Shown piece after piece: positions 61,588-64,000 of a DNA stretch of 64,000 bases. Made by a program: the position numbers and the translations under genes. Origin of the DNA: Streptomyces uncialis (GTDB lineage Bacteria; Actinomycetota; Actinomycetes; Streptomycetales; Streptomycetaceae); contig NZ_LFBV01000004.1 of assembly GCF_001905345.1 (NCBI RefSeq), positions 310,001-374,000 of the forward strand, read 5' to 3'. How positions within the stretch are numbered: position 1 is the first letter of the stretch; each line of letters begins with the position of its first letter. The notes below the pieces were generated by a model. It was not told the DNA's origin and made no database searches. It worked only from the letters and a program-made list of their open reading frames with translations.

Positions 61588-63102
61588 GTGCAGCAGGCAA
61601 AAGAAACACCTGACCGGCCAGCCGGTCGTCTTCATCGGGCCCGAGCCCTCTACCGGGACGTCTCCAAACGCAGGACCACCTGGTTGCTGCTCAAGGACAC
61701 CGTCAACTCGTGCATCGAGTACCGGATTCTCGGCCTCGCGGCGGAGGCCGCGTTCTTCACCCTGCTGTCGGTGCCGCCGCTGCTGCTGAGCCTCATCGGA
61801 CTGCTCGGCTACGTCGACTCCTGGACCGGCGCCTCCACCATCGCCAGCGTGGAGGCCAATCTCCTGGAGGCGTCCCGTACGGTCCTCTCGGACAAGGGCG
61901 TCAGCGAGATCGCCCAACCCATCCTGGAGGACGTGATGAAGGGCGGCAGGCCCGACATCATCTCGCTGGGGTTCCTGTTCGCCCTGTGGTCCGGCTCCCG
62001 CGCGGTGAACGTCTTCATCGACACCATCACCGTCATGTACGGCCTCGACGGCGCCCGGGGCATCGTCAGGACCCGGCTCCTGTCCTTCCTGCTGTTCCTG
62101 GTGGCCCTGCTGATCGGTTCGGTGGCGCTGCCGCTGATGGTCGCCGGGCCGGACGCCGTGGTGAAGGTGGTGCCCTGGTCCGCGACGGTCGTCCAGGTGT
62201 TCTACTGGCCGGTCGTCATCGTGCTGTCCGTGGCCTTCCTGACCACGCTCTACCACGTGTCCGTACCCGTCCGCTCGCCCTGGGTCGAGGACGTGCCCGG
62301 CGCGCTCGTCGCCCTCGCCATGTGGGTGCTCGGCAGCTTCCTGCTCCGTATCTATCTGACGAACACCGTCGAGGGCCCCACCATCTACGGCTCGCTCGCC
62401 GCGCCCGTCGCGGTGCTGCTGTGGATCGGTGTCTCCGCGTTCGCGGTCCTCGTGGGCGCCGCGGTGAACGCCGCGATCGACCGGGTCTGGCCGTCCGTCG
62501 CCACCGCCGCGGCCCGCGCCGCGCAGGAGCGGGCGCGGCAGGCGCAGATCGCGGAGTACGTCGCCCGCGCCGCCGCCTGGCGACGGCACGGCGGCGAGGA
62601 GTACTCCGTCTTCCCCGACCTCGGCGAGCCCGCGCCGACGGGCTTCTCCGACGACGCGGACTACGCCGACTACTCGGACGAACCCGGGATGCCGTCCGAG
62701 TTCCCCGAGCGCTGGTCGAGGTTCCTGCCGCCGGAGGACGTGGGCTCCCGGCTCCGTCACCATCTGCGCCGCGGCGCCGACCCCGGCCGCCCCGACGAGG
62801 ACCCCACCGCCGAGGGCGGCCCCGGGAAGCCACCGCCCGCCGACGGCACCCGCGAGATGAACGGCGCCCAGGGTGGGAGCGGTGCCCACGGCCTGAATGG
62901 GACGAACGGCAGGGGCGTGGCCAACGGCTGGGCGGTCGGCCCCGGGCCCGCGGGGAGTACTGAGGGCGCCGCCGTCCAGGGCGGTCAGGGCGGCTGGTGG
63001 GTCACCGAGACCGAGAACGGCGAGGACGTGTGGGGCGGCGGCACGGCCCGTCCCCCCGGCAGCCCGGCGGGACGCCACCGCCGCGACGACCCCCGCCCCT
63101 GA
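61588..63102 (+). CDS. YihY/BrkB family membrane protein
   Basis: 504 residues. The first about 310 form six membrane segments starting near ILGLAAEAAFFTLLSVPPLLLSLIGLLGYV, with FLFALWSGSRAVNVFIDTITVMYGLD and IYGSLAAPVAVLLWIGVSAFAVLVGAAVNA as family signatures. The C-terminal 190 residues are disordered: Asp/Tyr-rich (DDADYADYSDEPG) then Gly/Asn/Pro-rich. Once called ribonuclease BN, the family is now regarded as transport-like with unknown function. Confidence 0.92.
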   Translation: MQQAKETPDRPAGRLHRARALYRDVSKRRTTWLLLKDTVNSCIEYRILGLAAEAAFFTLLSVPPLLLSLIGLLGYVDSWTGASTIASVEANLLEASRTVLSDKGVSEIAQPILEDVMKGGRPDIISLGFLFALWSGSRAVNVFIDTITVMYGLDGARGIVRTRLLSFLLFLVALLIGSVALPLMVAGPDAVVKVVPWSATVVQVFYWPVVIVLSVAFLTTLYHVSVPVRSPWVEDVPGALVALAMWVLGSFLLRIYLTNTVEGPTIYGSLAAPVAVLLWIGVSAFAVLVGAAVNAAIDRVWPSVATAAARAAQERARQAQIAEYVARAAAWRRHGGEEYSVFPDLGEPAPTGFSDDADYADYSDEPGMPSEFPERWSRFLPPEDVGSRLRHHLRRGADPGRPDEDPTAEGGPGKPPPADGTREMNGAQGGSGAHGLNGTNGRGVANGWAVGPGPAGSTEGAAVQGGQGGWWVTETENGEDVWGGGTARPPGSPAGRHRRDDPRP

Positions 63103-63293
63103 GACGACCCCCGCCCCAGAGATGACCACCGTCCTTGAGGCGACCACCGTCCTTGAGGCGACCACCGTCCTTGAGGCGACCCCCGCCCCTGACCGGTCAC
63201 GCCCGCACCCGCGCGAGTACCCGCACCGGCACCCGTCCCGCACCGGTCGGCCCAGGTGCGGGAACCCGGTTCCGGGGCCCGGGGTGCCGCGGC

Positions 63294-63299
63294 TACGCT
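63294..63299 (+). promoter_or_regulatory. Predicted -10 box of the AraC-type gene
   Basis: TACGCT ends exactly 7 bases before the ATG at 63307 and no ribosome-binding sequence lies between, so a leaderless start is predicted. Between the brkB stop (63102) and here a degenerate repeat (CCACCGTCCTTGAGGCGA) is seen three times at about 63127-63178. Confidence 0.5.
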
Positions 63300-63306
63300 G
63301 ACCGCC

Positions 63307-64000
63307 ATGGACGCCCTCGCCGGTCTGCTGGAAGGCCCACGCGCGCGTGGCGCCTTCCTGATCCGCGCCTGCTTCGACCCGCCCTGGTCGGTCCGGGTCG
63401 AGGACCGCGCGCCGCTGTCCCTGATGGTCATGCTCCGCGGCGAGGCGTACATCGTCCCCGAGTCCGGCGCCACCGTCCGTATCGGCCCCGGTGACATCGC
63501 CATCGCCCGCGGCCCCGACCCGTACACCTGCGCCGACGACCCCGCGACCGCGCCCCGCGTCCACTGCCTGCCCGGAGAGGTCTGCGCGACCCCCGACGGC
63601 GTACTCCTCGGCGGCGCGCTCGACCTGGGTTCGCGCAACTGGGGCGAACGGGCCGACGGGGCGGTGTCGCTGCTCATCGGGACGTACCAGCTGCGCGGCG
63701 AGATCAGCGGACGTCTCCTCGAAGCGCTGCCCCCGCTGCTCACCCTCACCGCCGGGAGCTGGGACCACGCGCTGCTGCCGCTGCTCGCCCAGGAGATGGA
63801 CCGTGAGGAACCCGGCCAGGACGTCGTCCTCGACCGGCTGCTCGACCTGATCGCCATCCAGGCGCTGCGGGCCTGGTTCTCCCGCCCGGAGGCCGAGGCG
63901 CCCGCGTGGTACCTCGCCCTGGCCGACCCCGTCGTCGGACGCGCCCTGCGGCTGCTCCAGGACGATCCCGCGCACCCCTGGACCGTCGCCTCGCTCGCCG
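63307..64000 (+). CDS. AraC family transcriptional regulator, cut by window end
   Basis: 231 codons are visible. The N-terminal cupin-type ligand domain of this subfamily (AraC_binding/cupin_6) shows LSLMVMLRGEAYIVPESG and IGPGDIAIARGPDPYTCAD, and the start of the HTH region, ALRLLQDDPAHPWTVASLA, lies at the edge. The C-terminal HTH is outside the window. Ligand unknown. Confidence 0.88.
   Translation, partial: MDALAGLLEGPRARGAFLIRACFDPPWSVRVEDRAPLSLMVMLRGEAYIVPESGATVRIGPGDIAIARGPDPYTCADDPATAPRVHCLPGEVCATPDGVLLGGALDLGSRNWGERADGAVSLLIGTYQLRGEISGRLLEALPPLLTLTAGSWDHALLPLLAQEMDREEPGQDVVLDRLLDLIAIQALRAWFSRPEAEAPAWYLALADPVVGRALRLLQDDPAHPWTVASLA

Noticed and set aside
61546..63975. 809-codon minus-strand frame opposite brkB
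   Set aside because: Low-complexity shadow of brkB and the AraC gene.

Overview
The window looks like a chromosomal segment of a Streptomyces species. GC is very high, third codon positions are strongly G/C, and many starts are GTG. A bifunctional geosmin synthase is present, as are Actinobacteria-typical families (DUF1707-FHA, SAV2148-type HEPN, DUF397, TIGR04222). No tRNA, rRNA, CRISPR array, insertion sequence or prophage gene was seen. Most of it reads as conserved core-arm chromosome rather than a genomic island.

Layout. 0.4-5.2 kb (minus): a DUF692/MNIO-type iron oxidase gene directly followed by a TIGR04222 membrane protein with a Gly/Ser/Cys repeat tail, then a DUF4142 protein and a low-complexity membrane protein. 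5.3-12.5 kb (minus): Pth2-type peptidyl-tRNA hydrolase, a zinc-ribbon miniprotein, a lipoprotein polysaccharide deacetylase, an alpha/beta hydrolase, a SulP transporter with STAS domain, a small secreted protein and a ZapE-like ATPase. 12.5-18.7 kb (plus): RibD-C reductase, a stress-protein-like gene, murC, msrB and geosmin synthase. 18.9-31.1 kb: phosphodiesterase, M24 peptidase, phosphotransferase, aldo/keto reductase, then a trehalose/glycogen cluster (glgX-treY-treZ) interrupted by an opposite-strand DUF1707-FHA gene. Together these three enzymes would trim branched alpha-glucan and convert its ends to trehalose.

31.3-37.5 kb (plus): a two-gene copper-amine-oxidase-like pair lacking the cofactor tyrosine, a HEPN protein, a DnaQ-like exonuclease, and a P450/ferredoxin pair. 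37.5-38.1 kb is a repeat-filled convergent gap. 38.1-46.6 kb: a phosphotransferase, a sugar ABC importer (two permeases plus binding lipoprotein, no ATPase), a macrolide-type glycosyltransferase, DUF1697 and DUF4440 genes, and a beta-propeller membrane protein.

46.7-56.4 kb (minus): one sulfur-assimilation locus. Sulfite reductase, a zinc-ribbon miniprotein, CysH, CysC, CysD and CysN overlap or abut. After a 284-bp gap with candidate leader ORFs come a sulfonate/sulfate-ester type ABC importer and a sirohydrochlorin chelatase, which would supply siroheme for sulfite reductase.

56.8-64 kb: GNAT acetyltransferase, a decayed WhiJ-type triad (DUF397 intact, regulator and ATPase reduced to fragments), a GAF regulator, an AidB-like dehydrogenase sharing a tiny divergent promoter with a BrkB-family membrane protein, and the start of an AraC-type regulator cut by the window edge. 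Several genes (mgt-like, DUF1707-FHA, AraC, aidB, brkB) appear leaderless, with a TAnnnT-like or related hexamer about 7 bases before the start.
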